Below are positions 31,000-43,234 of a stretch of DNA of 64,000 nt, piece after piece. The translations under genes were made by a program, and so were the position numbers. Under the pieces are notes generated by a model that searched no databases, was not told the DNA's origin, and saw only the letters and a list, made by a program, of their open reading frames with translations. The stretch's first letter is position 1, and every line of letters starts with the position of its first letter. Source of the DNA: Rhynchopus sp. YZ270_cl-10. Taxonomy: Eukaryota; Euglenozoa; Diplonemea; Diplonemida; Diplonemidae. The stretch spans positions 1,550,001-1,614,000 of the forward strand of contig OZ037856.1 in the NCBI GenBank assembly GCA_964035575.1. Direction: 5' to 3'.

Positions 31000-32619
31000 A
31001 TCATTTAAAAACTGATACACGCATTTTAGGTCAAAAATACCCATTTCTCAGCGCAAATTGACCCCATCACAGCACACACAGACTCCGGAGAGCCAAAATC
31101 AAAAAATTTTTTTTTCGATTTTTTGCAGGCAAAAATTGCTTGAAAAATTTTTTGGTCAAAATCCTGGTTTTTGGGGTCTCACACATGCGTATGACCAAAT
31201 TTTAGGTGGTCAAAAGTGGAGTCTGACCCCCATGTCCAGGTTATGGAAATGTCATATGAAGCCATTGCCGAAGGAATTTTGTATTTTTGAGCATCAGACA
31301 TTAGGTACTGACCAAAAAACCCACACAAAACCCAAAAAAACCCAAAAATCATGTAAAAACTGATACATGCATTTTAGGTCAAAAATACCCATTTCTCAGC
31401 GCAAATTGACCCCATCACAGCACACACAGACTCCGGAGAGCCAAAATCAAAATTTTTTTTTTCCGATTTTTTGTAGGCAAAAATTGCTGGGAAAAATTTT
31501 TTGGTCAAAATCCTGGTTTTTGGGGTCTCACACATGTGTACGACCAAATTATAGGTGGTCAAAAGTGGAGTCTGATCCCCATGTCCAGGTTATGGAAATG
31601 TCATATGAAGCCATTGCCGAAGGAATTTTGTACTTTTGAGCATCAGAAATTAGGTACTGACCAAAAAACCCACACAAAACCCAAAAAACACTAAAAAACA
31701 TGTAAAAACTGATACATGCATTTTAGGTCAAAAGTACTCATTTCTCAGCGCAAATTGACCCCATCACAGCACGCACAGACTCCGGAGAGCCAAAATCAAA
31801 AATTTTTTTTTTTGATTTTTTGCAGGCAAAAATTGCTGGGAAATTTTTTTTGGTCAAAATCCTGGTTTTTGGGGTCTCACACATGTGTATGACCAAATTT
31901 TAGGTGGTCAAAAGTGGAGTCTGATCCCCATGTCCAGGTTATGGAAATGTCATATGAAGCCATTGCCGAAGGAATTTTGTACTTTTGAGCATCAGACATT
32001 ATGTACTGGAAATTTTTCCCACACAAATTTGACCTGGTACTCAAGGTCAATTTGACCTTGGGTTTTCTCTCAGGGTCTTGTGACCAATTTTCAACATGTT
32101 AAAAATGGAATCTGACCCCCATGTCCAGGTCATAAAAACTCCCAATGAGTCCATTAAAGCCACAGATTTGACCTTTTGAGCAGTTGTGGTTAAATGTGGC
32201 CCAATTTTCCCAGCCAAAAAATGACCCCAAAAATCACGAAAAAAAATATTTTCAAGCCGATACTCTTACACACCTAATTTTGGCCTAACATGTCAAATAT
32301 GGACCTCCAGGGTCGCAATTGCTTCATTTTATGAGGATACTGGCCATAAATCATGGTTATCTCACATTTTGAAATTTTCAAAACAAATACACCCAGCACC
32401 TCAGAAACACAAAAAATCGCAAATTCCTTCACAAAAATAGCCGTGAAATGCCGCACCCATTTTGGATATTGCCAGATAGGACAAACTGGCACCCCCAGTC
32501 GGGGCTGTCGTTTCCAGGCCCCATACTATAGGAATATCACCTCAGAATTGCTCGGAGGATGCAGGCTTCCATAAAAGACCTGGTGCCACTTTACAAGTGC
32601 TCTATACGGTAATAACTAG
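31000..32619. repeat. ~350-bp satellite, three copies and tail
   Basis: GGTCAAAATCCTGG recurs at about 31153, 31505 and 31853, i.e. ~350-bp spacing. It is the same satellite as at 9.2-9.9 kb. The tail 32000-32619 is a ~80% match by eye to 9700-10320 and ends at the same point against an 8-mer array. Confidence 0.8.
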
Positions 32620-33996
32620 AAACCCGCAAACCCGCAAACCCGCAAACCCGCAAACCCGCAAACCCGCAAACCCGCAAACCCGCAAACCCGCAAACCCGCA
32701 AACCCGCAAACCCGCAAACCCGCAAACCCGCAAACCCGCAAACCCGTAAACCCGCAAACCCGCAAACCCGCAAACCCGCAAACCCGCAAACCCGCAAACC
32801 CGCAAACCCGCAAACCCGCAAACCCGTAAACCCGCAAACCCGCAAACCCGCAAACCCGCAAACCCGCAAACCCGCAAACCCGCAAACCCGCAAACCCGCA
32901 AACCCGCAAACCCGCAAACCCGCAAACCCGCAAACCCGCAAACCCGCAAACCCGCAAACCCGCAAACCCGCAAACCCGCAAACCCGCAAACCCGCAAACC
33001 CGCAAACCCGTAAACCCGCAAACCCGCAAACCCGCAAACCCGCAAACCCGCAAACCCGCAAACCCGCAAACCCGCAAACCCGCAAACCCGCAAACCCGCA
33101 AACCCGCAAACCCGCAAACCCGCAAACCCGCAAACCCGCAAACCCGCAAACCCGCAAACCCGCAAACCCGCAAACCCGCAAACCCGCAAACCCGCAAACC
33201 CGCAAACCCGCAAACCCGCAAACCCGCAAACCCGCAAACCCGCAAACCCGCAAACCCGCAAACCCGCAAACCCGCAAACCCGCAAACCCGCAAACCCGCA
33301 AACCCGCAAACCCGCAAACCCGCAAACCCGCAAACCCGCAAACCCGCAAACCCGCAAACCCGCAAACCCGCAAACCCGCAAACCCGCAAACCCGCAAACC
33401 CGCAAACCCGTAAACCCGCAAACCCGCAAACCCGCAAACCCGCAAACCCGCAAACCCGCAAACCCGCAAACCCGCAAACCCGCAAACCCGCAAACCCGCA
33501 AACCCGCAAACCCGCAAACCCGCAAACCCGCAAACCCGCAAACCCGCAAACCCGCAAACCCGCAAACCCGCAAACCCGCAAACCCGCAAACCCGCAAACC
33601 CGCAAACCCGCAAACCCGCAAACCCGTAAACCCGCAAACCCGCAAACCCGCAAACCCGCAAACCCGCAAACCCGCAAACCCGCAAACCCGCAAACCCGCA
33701 AACCCGCAAACCCGCAAACCCGCAAACCCGCAAACCCGTAAACCCGCAAACCCGCAAACCCGCAAACCCGCAAACCCGCAAACCCGTAAACCCGCAAACC
33801 CGTAAACCCGCAAACCCGCAAACCCGCAAACCCGCAAACCCGCAAACCCGCAAACCCGCAAACCCGCAAACCCGCAAACCCGCAAACCCGCAAACCCGCA
33901 AACCCGCAAACCCGCAAACCCGCAAACCCGCAAACCCGCAAACCCGCAAACCCGCAAACCCGCAAACCCGCAAACCCGCAAACCCGCAAACCCGCA
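32620..33996. repeat. (CCCGCAAA)n 8-bp array, ~172 units
   Basis: Edges GTAATAACTAGA and CACGAGAAGTGAGCAACCAT are identical to those of the 10322 array, which is four times shorter. Scattered CCCGTAAA variants. The long open frames on the minus strand are by-products. Confidence 0.95.
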
Positions 33997-35085
33997 CGAG
34001 AAGTGAGCAACCATTTGAGGCAGGCTGGTGTGAAGTGTTACGGGCTGGTGTATCGAAAATGTTCTAGTATGTTATGCTTAGGGAATCGTGTTGGTGAGGT
34101 GAGTTACATTTGTATTTGCATTTGAGTTTACGTGGAAAAAGTGGTGTTTACATTTAGTGCGTCTGTAAGAAGTTTTGAACGATTAACAGTAATATCGTGT
34201 ATGTGGCCGACCGCAGGTACCCTAAAGACTTCAGATGGCCAAGTAACCTTTTGTATACTACGTTTCATGGAGTCTACTACCAACATACTTCGACGCAATT
34301 GCTCCGATGAAGCCGCTACAGTAACCTATTTATAAAAATTATTTTTGGCCATTTTGGGATTTATGGACAGAAATGTCGACAAATCTGTCCATAAATTACG
34401 TTCTGTCCATAAAAGCCAGGATCCTGACCAAAAATCCCTGTATTGAAAATACAGGGATTTTTGCCTGCAAAATCCCTGAGTAACCTATTGCAGTATGTGT
34501 ATTGATGTTTGCAGGCAACCTGTGGTTTGTGAGTTTATATGCACTGTAGACAGTAATTCCCTGTATAGGCCAAAAAGGGTACCCACAGACCTCAGTAGGC
34601 CAAGTAACTAAATGTCTACTACGTATTTTTGGGCCCACGACCACCATACTTCGGCGCAATTGCTCCGATGAAGCCACTACAGTAAGCCATTTGAAAAAAT
34701 ATTTTTGGCCATTTTGGGATTTATGGACAGAAATGTCGACAAATCTGTCCATAAATTACGTTCTGTCCATAAGAGCCAAAATCCCGACCAAAAATCCCTG
34801 TATTGAAAATACAGGGATTTTTGGTCGGGACACTCTATTGAGGGACATATTGTGGCTACTCTGTGGGTGTGTGTGTTTGTGGGGGGTGTGAAGAAAAATT
34901 GAAATATAAAATGTTCCTTTGTTTTTGTTCTCTCCTATTTCATGCTTCATTTGTATTTTTTTAAAAACTAATAGTATCCCCAAACCCATAATCCCAAAAA
35001 ATACCCACCAAACCCAACCCGTTTTCATACCCCCGATTGTTACCACTTCTTTCATTTTTCTCTTCTTATTACTTTTTTTGTATGT
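33997..35085 (-). other. 3' flank of Helitron H2 copy 2
   Basis: Duplicate of 10667-11755 with the same two ~250-bp repeats (34211-34463 and 34576-34823) and iteron/hairpin modules (34359-34462 and 34719-34822). No gene. Confidence 0.7.
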
Positions 35086-38000
35086 TCACAACTCCCAATC
35101 AACTTGATATAAAATCTCATTGGGAAATCCCCTATGCAATTGTTCCAAACCATTTTTGTGTGTTTCCAATTCATGTTCAGGAGACCCTGTACCAATATTA
35201 AAATGATCAGGGTTTGCAGTATGTAATAAAATAATCCTGTCCTTTGCAGGAATATTAGCAAGAACTTGTTCAGTAGACAAGTTGTTCCCCAAAAAGTGAA
35301 AAGATGAGGGCTTGTTATCTTGGTTCATTTTGACAATAGTTATTAGAACACATTTTAAGAGACTCACCAAGGCAAACTCAATCTGTTCTGCATAGTCTGA
35401 TGTTGCGTACGTCCCATCAATCCTGCCAGTTATCCTGTTAATAAGGGCGTTGTAGGTGCCTACAATCGAGGATACGGTGTTAGCGTTTTCAGGTACAATA
35501 AGAGGATGATGTTTTATTGTAGTACTGTTCTGCACAACAAACAATTCCAATTCTCTTCTGAGTTGATTCCCTTGTCCTATCCTCTTTGTAATAGACTGGT
35601 CTACAGCATGGTAAAAGCAAGTACCATCCCCCAAAACCCTGGTAATGGAGAGCTTCGGCTTTTGTGCTGTTGTTGCTTCTGCTGATGTAGGGTTATTCTT
35701 CTTCCGCTTCTTAGGAGACTTATCTTCTGGGTCTCTCTTCCTCTTTTTGGCTACATAGACAAGATCTTCAGCATCTTCAAACTGAATGCTCTCGCACTGC
35801 ATTGGCATGGGGTCCCAGAATTTATGGTCGTCAGATGGTGGAGGCATCTTTGCTTGTTTGTGGGTCTGTTCAGAGTACTCTTTGTCAGTCATGACGTGGT
35901 AACTCTGTAGCATGGCCTCTTCTGCTTCAGTCAGCTGCATAAAGATGCCCTCGAGTCCACGGTCAGCAACAGATTTCAGCATGTCCTTGTACACAGGGTT
36001 TGACACTCTGTATGGCTCCACAATAGTTCTGGTTGATTTGGTCCATTTCTTCAGAGGCACTGCAACCTTGACATGCTCTGCCTTTGGGCATCTGCTCAGA
36101 GCAACGTACAACTGCCCATGTGCAAAGCACTGAGACTCTGTGAGGTCGAGTCCAACCCTATCGAGGGTCTGTCCCTGAGACTTGTTAATTGTAGAGGCGA
36201 ATGACAGTGCGACAGGAAACTGGACACGCTGCATGCTGAAACCAGCCTTCTTCTCGTCAGGAGTGTTCTTAACTCTGGGGATGTTCACTTCCGTTCCAAC
36301 TCTTTTAGGGTCACCCACAATGATCCCCTGAATGTTGAGCTGTGTCACGCCAGTCACAATAAACCTCGTTCCATTGCAGAGACCCTTTGGTGGGTTGAGG
36401 TTTTTAAGCAACATTAGAGGAGCACCAACCTTGACAGTGATGCAGTGGTCAGGTATGCCTGTCTGCTGGTACGCATTCATCACGTCTGAGTCAATGGCAG
36501 ATTCTCCCTCAACAGACTCCTCTGTGCATGTGTCCTTCCCTGTAAGCTGGAACTCATGGAGTACTTCTTTTTGTTTCCCACACAGCCTCTTGAGACAAAT
36601 GTTGTTCATTGCCTTCTGAGCTTTGTTAGTTGGTGCAAGGATCATGCCATTTCCAACTACACCTTCTCCAATCAGAGGGAAGACGTGGGTGATTAAATCA
36701 TCAGGTACAACATAATCCCCACAATCCTTTCGGTAGAGGTTTCTTGGGAGAGATATGGAACCGTCTCTATCGTTGCACGACCCATCGCCAATGGTTCCCA
36801 GGTAGGTAGCCCAATTTTTGTCATCCTTCTGCCTCATTATCTCGACAAGGGACAGCATAGTCATATTTTGGAATAGAGGAGAAGTATGCAGACAGTTTTT
36901 AAGCGTGGCACTCTTGTCTCCCTCAGTGACAGGAAGAATCTGCTTGAAGTCGCCACCAAGAACCACAGTAATTCCACCAAACCACATGGCCTTTTCAGTA
37001 ACCTTTCTGCAGGTTCTGTCGAGAAGTTCTATGTGGCCCCTGTTTGCCATCACCACCTCATCAAAGACAATGAGATCCGTTGCGCGGATGAGATCTTCAA
37101 TTTCTTTTGTCAGTTTGCAGACAGAGTGGTGGTCATCAGGGTACAGATCAAGAGGAAACTTGAATCTGTTGTGGGATGTTCTTCCTCCAGGCAGGAGCAT
37201 TGCTGCAATACCAGAGCTTGCGACTGCAAGGGCAATGTTAGGACGATGTGTGTCATCTTGCGCCGGAACCCCTCTGTGGCTTCTGCACCAACTGAGCATG
37301 GCCTGGTAGGTAAACGTTTTTCCAGTCCCTGCAGCACCCTGAAGCAGAAACATCTCGCCTTTGCCCTGAGTCACAGAGAGTTGAACACGCTGAACTGCTT
37401 CCATCTGTTTTGTATTGAGCTTAGGTTGAATCTTCTCCCACTCTTGCCACTGCTTTTCCATGTTGTAGATTTCATCCTTCATAACCCAAGACACTCCATC
37501 GTTCGCACTCCTCACAGCAGCTGTTGGTGTTGGGAGTCCAAAGACTTCTAGCTTTACATCCGACCCACAAATGTTTCTCAACACATTCTGAATATCCAAC
37601 AGTGCTTCATTTTCCTCCTGCTCAGATACCGTAGCCTCCCCATCCGGTGCAGTCTCTCCCTGCTTCAGAGGACGCTTGCACAGCTCCACCTTGTATGTCT
37701 TCCAGAGTTCTTTCATGTCATTAGGAGGAATAGCAAAGGAGTTGAGTAGAACAGCAAGGGTAAACCTGAGGCATCTTCCTGACACAGTGGTTTTGACTGC
37801 ATCCACAAGTGTAAGCTTCACAAGTTTACCATCCTGAAGGAGCCCCATTTCATTTGCTGCATCCGTAAAGGACTCGCACTTTTTCCCTTCTACAGTCATC
37901 AGGTCATCAAAGCTAGTGGGTCCTTTTCTCACCATGAGGATAGTGCGCAGAGCCTGAAGCTCCTTATCCAAAACAGGGGTTCTGTACAGGCGACCAATAG

Positions 38001-41000
38001 CCAGAAGATGGGACTTTGCAGCTCGTGATCTGTCCGTTGTGACAAGCGACTCAGTCCTGGGGCAGTACACGTAGCTTTTTCTCAGGGTCCACTCTGCTTT
38101 ATCTCTGGAGAAGGCAAAGTATTCAGGAACAGTGATGTAGTTCAGGGTTTGTATTCCCTGGTACTTGGAAGACGGGTCACGTTTTGCGTCACTATTTGCA
38201 GCAAACCAGGCTGTGAGTGTTGTGTCCGTGGCCTTGTCAAGAGCCTCTGCCTCCTTGCCAGGAAAGTAGTACAGCCTTTGCTGGCCTGCAAGATGAACAT
38301 CAAGTCTGGTGACACTTGGGTCAATGTATCTCATCTTTGTTCCGAGAAGGTATCCAATGGCCTCAAGTGACCCAATGTGTATTCCTGTCAGATAGCTCAT
38401 GCACTCATCCGTTTTGTTTTTTTCCCCGTCTTTGGCTGAAACTGAAACATTAGCATACTCATCGTCCTTGAACAGATACTTGAAGAGGTATCTGATGACA
38501 ACTGGAGATCCAACAGCCTCTATGTTGAAGTGGCTCATGAACTGGGTGAGAAGAACTATGTTGTAGGAAACAACATAGCGGTTGTCTCTACAGCTGGGGT
38601 GTACCTTCCCTTCTGTGGCCAGCTTTCTTGCCCGCTCTTGGTCTTTTTCCGCAACAGCGCTTGTTCTCCCATTTTCAGGCCGCATACCATAGCTGTACAT
38701 TCCTGTCTCAGTTGCCAGGGTATCTTCCCGAAAGTTTTTAGGGTAGTGCTGTTTGCACCGTGCGTTGCCGTCTGGGCCGGGCACCTTGCATCGTGCACTG
38801 GGCACAGTATCACACTTGGTGTGCATCATCTGCTCCGACACCAAGTTGTATAGCTCTTCTTGCGTTTCGGGATCAGGCAACTGGCAGGACACCGCCATGT
38901 CAAAAATGGCTGCAGACTTCGGCTTATGCTCCTTGGAAACCCACAGAAGAAGATGCAAGTGGGGGAGTCCGCGCTTCTGGTACTCCACCACACGAACCAT
39001 TGCCTGGTACGTCCCGAGTGCATTCTCTTTCAACTTTTTCTCAAGTTGATCCATCTTGAGGTTGAAGACTCGGTGCACAAGATCAGACCTGTCACAGGGT
39101 CTTTCTCCTGGACGCAGCTCCCTGAGAATCTCTGGCCAGTGTGGGTTGGCTGTCATGGTCAGGAAATAATCGGGGCAGCCAAGACGGGCCTTCAACGCAA
39201 GTGAATCGTTGAGGTCTTGAATCCTAGCTCTCTTCCCACGCGGGTAGCTGGCATAGAGGGTGGTGGTGGCTGTTGTAGTGTCATTGGTCGCATCGTGTGT
39301 GGTGACGCGACGGTTTTCCACCACTGTCGTAACACGGGCCTCTTCAAGGAATTCTTTTGTTGCATACTTCTTTACTATCTGCTGGCTGTGGTAAGATATG
39401 CGTTGCGTAATGGCACGGATGCCAAGCTGAAGGAAGAAGTATTCTGTCAGCTTGCGCCCTATAAGTGCAGGCCCTGGTTCCCCATCTGGGTTCTTCTCGG
39501 TCGCCCGTGAAAACAGGTGGAAGCAGCCATACTCCTGTGCTGACACACCACTGTAGGGGTTTGGCGTTGCTTCATCTTTTCGACTGTGTCTCCAACCTGT
39601 ACTGTCCTTTGGACACACATGGATAAGGGGAAAACACAGCGGCTCAAACCTCGCATCAAAATCCGATATCTTTCTGCTGTATCTATCGCTTCCTTCACCT
39701 TCACCTTCAGCTTCTCCCTGCATAATAACGCTGTACTGCTGCCGGCCCCAACCTGCTGCGTATTTGTGATCATCTGTTCCAGTACTGACAGTATATACAG
39801 CCCGCAATTCATCTTCTGCAGCGGCGTTTGCGTACTCCCGTCCCGTCTTCTCAGGTCCTCGCAGATCGTCAAAGTTAATGGCCACATGTGTGTTCTCTTC
39901 GGCACTGTCCATCAGAACTGAGGCTCTCCTGAACATCCTGACATAGCAATTGTCTTTCAGCATGGTCATGATGTCCTGGTAGAGAGTAGTGTCGCGTTCC
40001 AGTTCTGGGATCCTCTCCATCTCTTGCAAGCCTTTCAAGGCGCGGTCCTGCTCGTTGTATCCACCAACAAACCAGGTTTGGTTTCTTGTTTCCGCATCGT
40101 CAGACAGGCCCATAATTTTCTTCACCCCTTTTCCTTTTACAACTATGTTGTGTATTCCGCGTGTGTTGGAAAACAACTTGTGGGGGGTATGCAATGCCTT
40201 GGCCATCTGATGATAAGAATTCAGGCGGTATGAATTCTTGAGAAACATTTGATCCGAGAACAATCTTTTGTGGTTGTCGTTCTCAAATTCAATTGGCCCA
40301 GGGATGTCTCTCGCCTTGATCCTGTTGCAGCAAATTCCATATCTCCCTTCTCCTCGGACCTCACCAGAGAAGAGCTTTGCACCACATTTTCTACAGACAG
40401 AATTCATCCCCCCAATGTCAGCATAAGACACGCATCCATTTGTGTAGTCTTCAAGCTTCATTGCAGCTGAGTGGAGGCTTGGGTCAAGACTTCTCCCACA
40501 CATTTCCGAAGTAGAAACCCTATTTTCGAATTCTGCAACTAATGCTTGACAGATGGGTCCGTTTGTTCTCAGTGTATCGGACCTCTTCTCGAGCCATCTT
40601 TCGCAGATGTCATTTGCACAGTTCTCTATTGATCCAAGAATGTACGGAGAAAGTCCTTGCATGCCATGACTTTTTTCTTCCTCAAGCAACTTGATTCTCT
40701 TCTTGTCGGAGTATGTGAGAGAATCAAGAGAACGGTTCCAGCGAGACTCTAACTCAGGATGTACAGCAAAGAGATCCCTGAACGAAGATTTATTAGTTAT
40801 TGTTCTAATAGAAGCAATAACGTACGCAAGACGGCATTTTGCAACGTGCGTGATGTGCATGTACCTGAAGAGACAATGTGGATCATGTATTTTTGTTTTG
40901 TTGTATCTCTGTAAACACCACTCACAGACATCGTATTGAGTGTGTGGTGCAGAGCTTTCGTACTGGCTGCAGAAAAAATTTATATCTTCTAACTGCATTT

Positions 41001-41145
41001 GTGATGTTTCAGCCGAGAGACGCAAAGATTCACGCATGTCCGACAGGTATCTAGACCATCCATTCGATGGGGGCTCTCTGGCGCAGTCATCCAAATCTCC
41101 ATCTATCATATGACCATAGAGATCTTGATATCCCCCTTCCAACAT
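35086..41145 (-). CDS. Helitron Rep-helicase-OTU polyprotein, family H2, copy 2
   Basis: 2019 residues, translation identical to the ORF at 11756-17815: HUH motif GLPHLHLLLW, tyrosine motif, Pif1-like helicase motifs, basic linker and C-terminal OTU domain with GDGTCFYHA. It lies at the same place in the duplicated block, with the same flanks. The third copy (61725 on) differs by ~16 substitutions over the shared 756 residues. So the identity of copies 1 and 2 reflects duplication of the whole block rather than separate transposition, or an assembly duplication. Confidence 0.9.
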   Translation of the reverse strand: MLEGGYQDLYGHMIDGDLDDCAREPPSNGWSRYLSDMRESLRLSAETSQMQLEDINFFCSQYESSAPHTQYDVCEWCLQRYNKTKIHDPHCLFRYMHITHVAKCRLAYVIASIRTITNKSSFRDLFAVHPELESRWNRSLDSLTYSDKKRIKLLEEEKSHGMQGLSPYILGSIENCANDICERWLEKRSDTLRTNGPICQALVAEFENRVSTSEMCGRSLDPSLHSAAMKLEDYTNGCVSYADIGGMNSVCRKCGAKLFSGEVRGEGRYGICCNRIKARDIPGPIEFENDNHKRLFSDQMFLKNSYRLNSYHQMAKALHTPHKLFSNTRGIHNIVVKGKGVKKIMGLSDDAETRNQTWFVGGYNEQDRALKGLQEMERIPELERDTTLYQDIMTMLKDNCYVRMFRRASVLMDSAEENTHVAINFDDLRGPEKTGREYANAAAEDELRAVYTVSTGTDDHKYAAGWGRQQYSVIMQGEAEGEGEGSDRYSRKISDFDARFEPLCFPLIHVCPKDSTGWRHSRKDEATPNPYSGVSAQEYGCFHLFSRATEKNPDGEPGPALIGRKLTEYFFLQLGIRAITQRISYHSQQIVKKYATKEFLEEARVTTVVENRRVTTHDATNDTTTATTTLYASYPRGKRARIQDLNDSLALKARLGCPDYFLTMTANPHWPEILRELRPGERPCDRSDLVHRVFNLKMDQLEKKLKENALGTYQAMVRVVEYQKRGLPHLHLLLWVSKEHKPKSAAIFDMAVSCQLPDPETQEELYNLVSEQMMHTKCDTVPSARCKVPGPDGNARCKQHYPKNFREDTLATETGMYSYGMRPENGRTSAVAEKDQERARKLATEGKVHPSCRDNRYVVSYNIVLLTQFMSHFNIEAVGSPVVIRYLFKYLFKDDEYANVSVSAKDGEKNKTDECMSYLTGIHIGSLEAIGYLLGTKMRYIDPSVTRLDVHLAGQQRLYYFPGKEAEALDKATDTTLTAWFAANSDAKRDPSSKYQGIQTLNYITVPEYFAFSRDKAEWTLRKSYVYCPRTESLVTTDRSRAAKSHLLAIGRLYRTPVLDKELQALRTILMVRKGPTSFDDLMTVEGKKCESFTDAANEMGLLQDGKLVKLTLVDAVKTTVSGRCLRFTLAVLLNSFAIPPNDMKELWKTYKVELCKRPLKQGETAPDGEATVSEQEENEALLDIQNVLRNICGSDVKLEVFGLPTPTAAVRSANDGVSWVMKDEIYNMEKQWQEWEKIQPKLNTKQMEAVQRVQLSVTQGKGEMFLLQGAAGTGKTFTYQAMLSWCRSHRGVPAQDDTHRPNIALAVASSGIAAMLLPGGRTSHNRFKFPLDLYPDDHHSVCKLTKEIEDLIRATDLIVFDEVVMANRGHIELLDRTCRKVTEKAMWFGGITVVLGGDFKQILPVTEGDKSATLKNCLHTSPLFQNMTMLSLVEIMRQKDDKNWATYLGTIGDGSCNDRDGSISLPRNLYRKDCGDYVVPDDLITHVFPLIGEGVVGNGMILAPTNKAQKAMNNICLKRLCGKQKEVLHEFQLTGKDTCTEESVEGESAIDSDVMNAYQQTGIPDHCITVKVGAPLMLLKNLNPPKGLCNGTRFIVTGVTQLNIQGIIVGDPKRVGTEVNIPRVKNTPDEKKAGFSMQRVQFPVALSFASTINKSQGQTLDRVGLDLTESQCFAHGQLYVALSRCPKAEHVKVAVPLKKWTKSTRTIVEPYRVSNPVYKDMLKSVADRGLEGIFMQLTEAEEAMLQSYHVMTDKEYSEQTHKQAKMPPPSDDHKFWDPMPMQCESIQFEDAEDLVYVAKKRKRDPEDKSPKKRKKNNPTSAEATTAQKPKLSITRVLGDGTCFYHAVDQSITKRIGQGNQLRRELELFVVQNSTTIKHHPLIVPENANTVSSIVGTYNALINRITGRIDGTYATSDYAEQIEFALVSLLKCVLITIVKMNQDNKPSSFHFLGNNLSTEQVLANIPAKDRIILLHTANPDHFNIGTGSPEHELETHKNGLEQLHRGFPNEILYQVDWEL

Positions 41146-41463
41146 AGTTATGGTGTGTTATGTTTTTCTGTTTGTAATGACTGATGATGGATAAAAATGT
41201 TCTCAGAATTATTGGAAAAATAGGACATTCCTTTTTTGTTGTTGTATTATGTGATTTGATATTCTGTGTCTGACAAAATATACAAATATATTGGAAGAGT
41301 AGGAAAAATTCGGAAAACAAATAAATAACAAACAAAAAGTAACTGAGACAAAAAAACCCGAAAACCCGCAAGCCCACAAAGACATATCCCCACTTATCGC
41401 TATTTTGTATTTTGTTTTCTTTTTTTATCCCTTATGTTAATGTTCACAACTCTATCACACAAA
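41146..41463. other. AT-rich 5' flank of H2 copy 2
   Basis: Duplicate of 17816-18133; no gene. Confidence 0.5.
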
Positions 41464-41940
41464 TCATTGCATCAATAGACCTGTCACAGGCTCCCCCTTG
41501 AATAAGTATTTAAACAAATACTTAACAACAAGGACCCCGCGCACTTCCTCATTGTTTCTGTGGCGCCGATATTTCAGGAGAAGATTGTATTGAACCACCC
41601 ACCTGTCGTTCATCAGATACTGACTGAAAGCTTTGTAGAGGTTTGGGTGTGCGAATGGTCCCGGGAGTTGTACAATGTGATCCACATTTAAAGGGTTCTT
41701 CGGTGATGTTCTGTTGTCTTTCCAAAGAATTGCGTGAGCATGAGGCAGACCCCTCTTCTGGTACTCCATCACCACCACCATTGCAATGTGATCCCCAAGA
41801 ACATTTTTTTCTCTGATATAATTTACAAGCTCCTTCACCTTGAGGTAGAAGATGCGGTGCACCAGATCCGGACGGTCAATAGCTGTCTCCCCTTCTAGCA
41901 GATTAGACTGAATCTCATACCACATTGGGTTGAACGTCAT
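41464..41940 (-). pseudogene. Mini-Rep ORF, second copy
   Basis: Identical to 18134-18610: a 158-residue H1-type Rep core with HUH and tyrosine motifs but missing the ~90 residues between them and the whole helicase. It is duplicated as part of the block. Confidence 0.7.
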
Positions 41941-42402
41941 AGTTTGTTTGTGTGTTATTCTTCCTTCTGCTGATAAATAAAAATGTACTTTGTTATTTCA
42001 GAAAAATAGAAAAAAATTTTTTTTTCTATTTTTTTATTGTATCTGATATTTTGTGTCTGAAAAAATATACAAATAAAACGGAAAAATTAAAAACAGAAGA
42101 CAATGCTCGAGCGACACCTTTCTCTTTTATGGTGTCATAAAACGGGAGGGAAAAAGTAAAGATTGTTTGTTGTTTGCTTCCACACCGCTTCTGTTTCAGA
42201 TGAAAGTTTTTTTTAAGGCTGTCCTTACAAGCGTATGCCAAAACGCTCGCCTCATGGGTGTGGACTTTTTTTTATAAAATATAAATTGAGTAGGGGAAAA
42301 AAAGCGGGGGAATGCGCAGAAGCACTATTTTTTACGGGGATCATTTTGTCAAATACTACAACTACTAAAAAAATTTACTGTAAAAAATAATGATAAAAAT
42401 TC
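41941..42402. other. AT-rich spacer, second copy
   Basis: Duplicate of 18611-19072; nothing coding seen. Confidence 0.5.
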
Positions 42403-43234
42403 CTAAAAATATTCTTCATCATCATCGTCATCATCTTCTGGAAGTGGGATGGGGGTGGTGACCTGGGGTGCGGTAACCTGGGGTGTGGTAACCTGGGGTG
42501 TGGTAACCTGGGGGGTGGTCACCAGGGGGCTTTTTTTCTTGTAATTCCTCCTGGGTTTTGGAGATTTTTCCTCGTGCACTTTGACGTGGTTATTAAGTGC
42601 AGATAAGGTTTCGCAAACCTTCTTGCACGTTTCACAAACCCATACTCCTCTCCTCGCTGGAGTACGAGTACGAGTTGGGGGGGCCTGAGGGGCCTCCGGT
42701 GTTGTGGGGGTCTCAAGTGTGGGCGTCTCAAGTGTGGGGGTCTCAGGTGTTATAGCCTCCTGAGACATCCTCGAATTGCGCTGTGATTATTATTTGTATC
42801 AGTTGAATAAAACCAAATAGTCATTATACCTTTGGTGTATCAACCCTCCTCCTCTTGTTTTGGTGGTTAACGATGTGTTCAATCGCACGTTCATGCTGTG
42901 TTAAGAAGAATTTAAAAGTAATAACTGTAATATTACATACCAGTGATGTGTAGAAGCTGTGGGCTGAACGGATCATGTTGTGAGCTTCTGTGAGTTGCCT
43001 GCACATTTCTTTAGTTTTCTCCATCTGGATATGTAGATCCGTGATCAGACCCGCAAGACTATCATCAACCGGCTCATTAAGCACATTGTTTCTGATAACG
43101 TCATCCGGGAGCTCATCATCCGGCTGTGAATTAGGCCCTTCTTCAGTTGGAGTAGGAAGGAGCATCGGGGCTTCCGCAAGGAGATTGGTGGACTGCAAAT
43201 CATCACTCCACGGTGTCGGTTTCTTGGGGTCCAT
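42403..43234 (-). CDS. Helitron-companion coiled-coil/C2H2 protein, second copy
   Basis: Same three-exon gene as 19073-19904. Exons are 43234-42941, 42895-42830 and 42780-42403; introns 42896-42940 and 42781-42829. The 245-residue product has a helical region, NKRRRVD patch, C-x2-C-x12-H-x3-H finger, VTTPQ repeats and acidic tail. No difference is seen from the first copy. Confidence 0.7.
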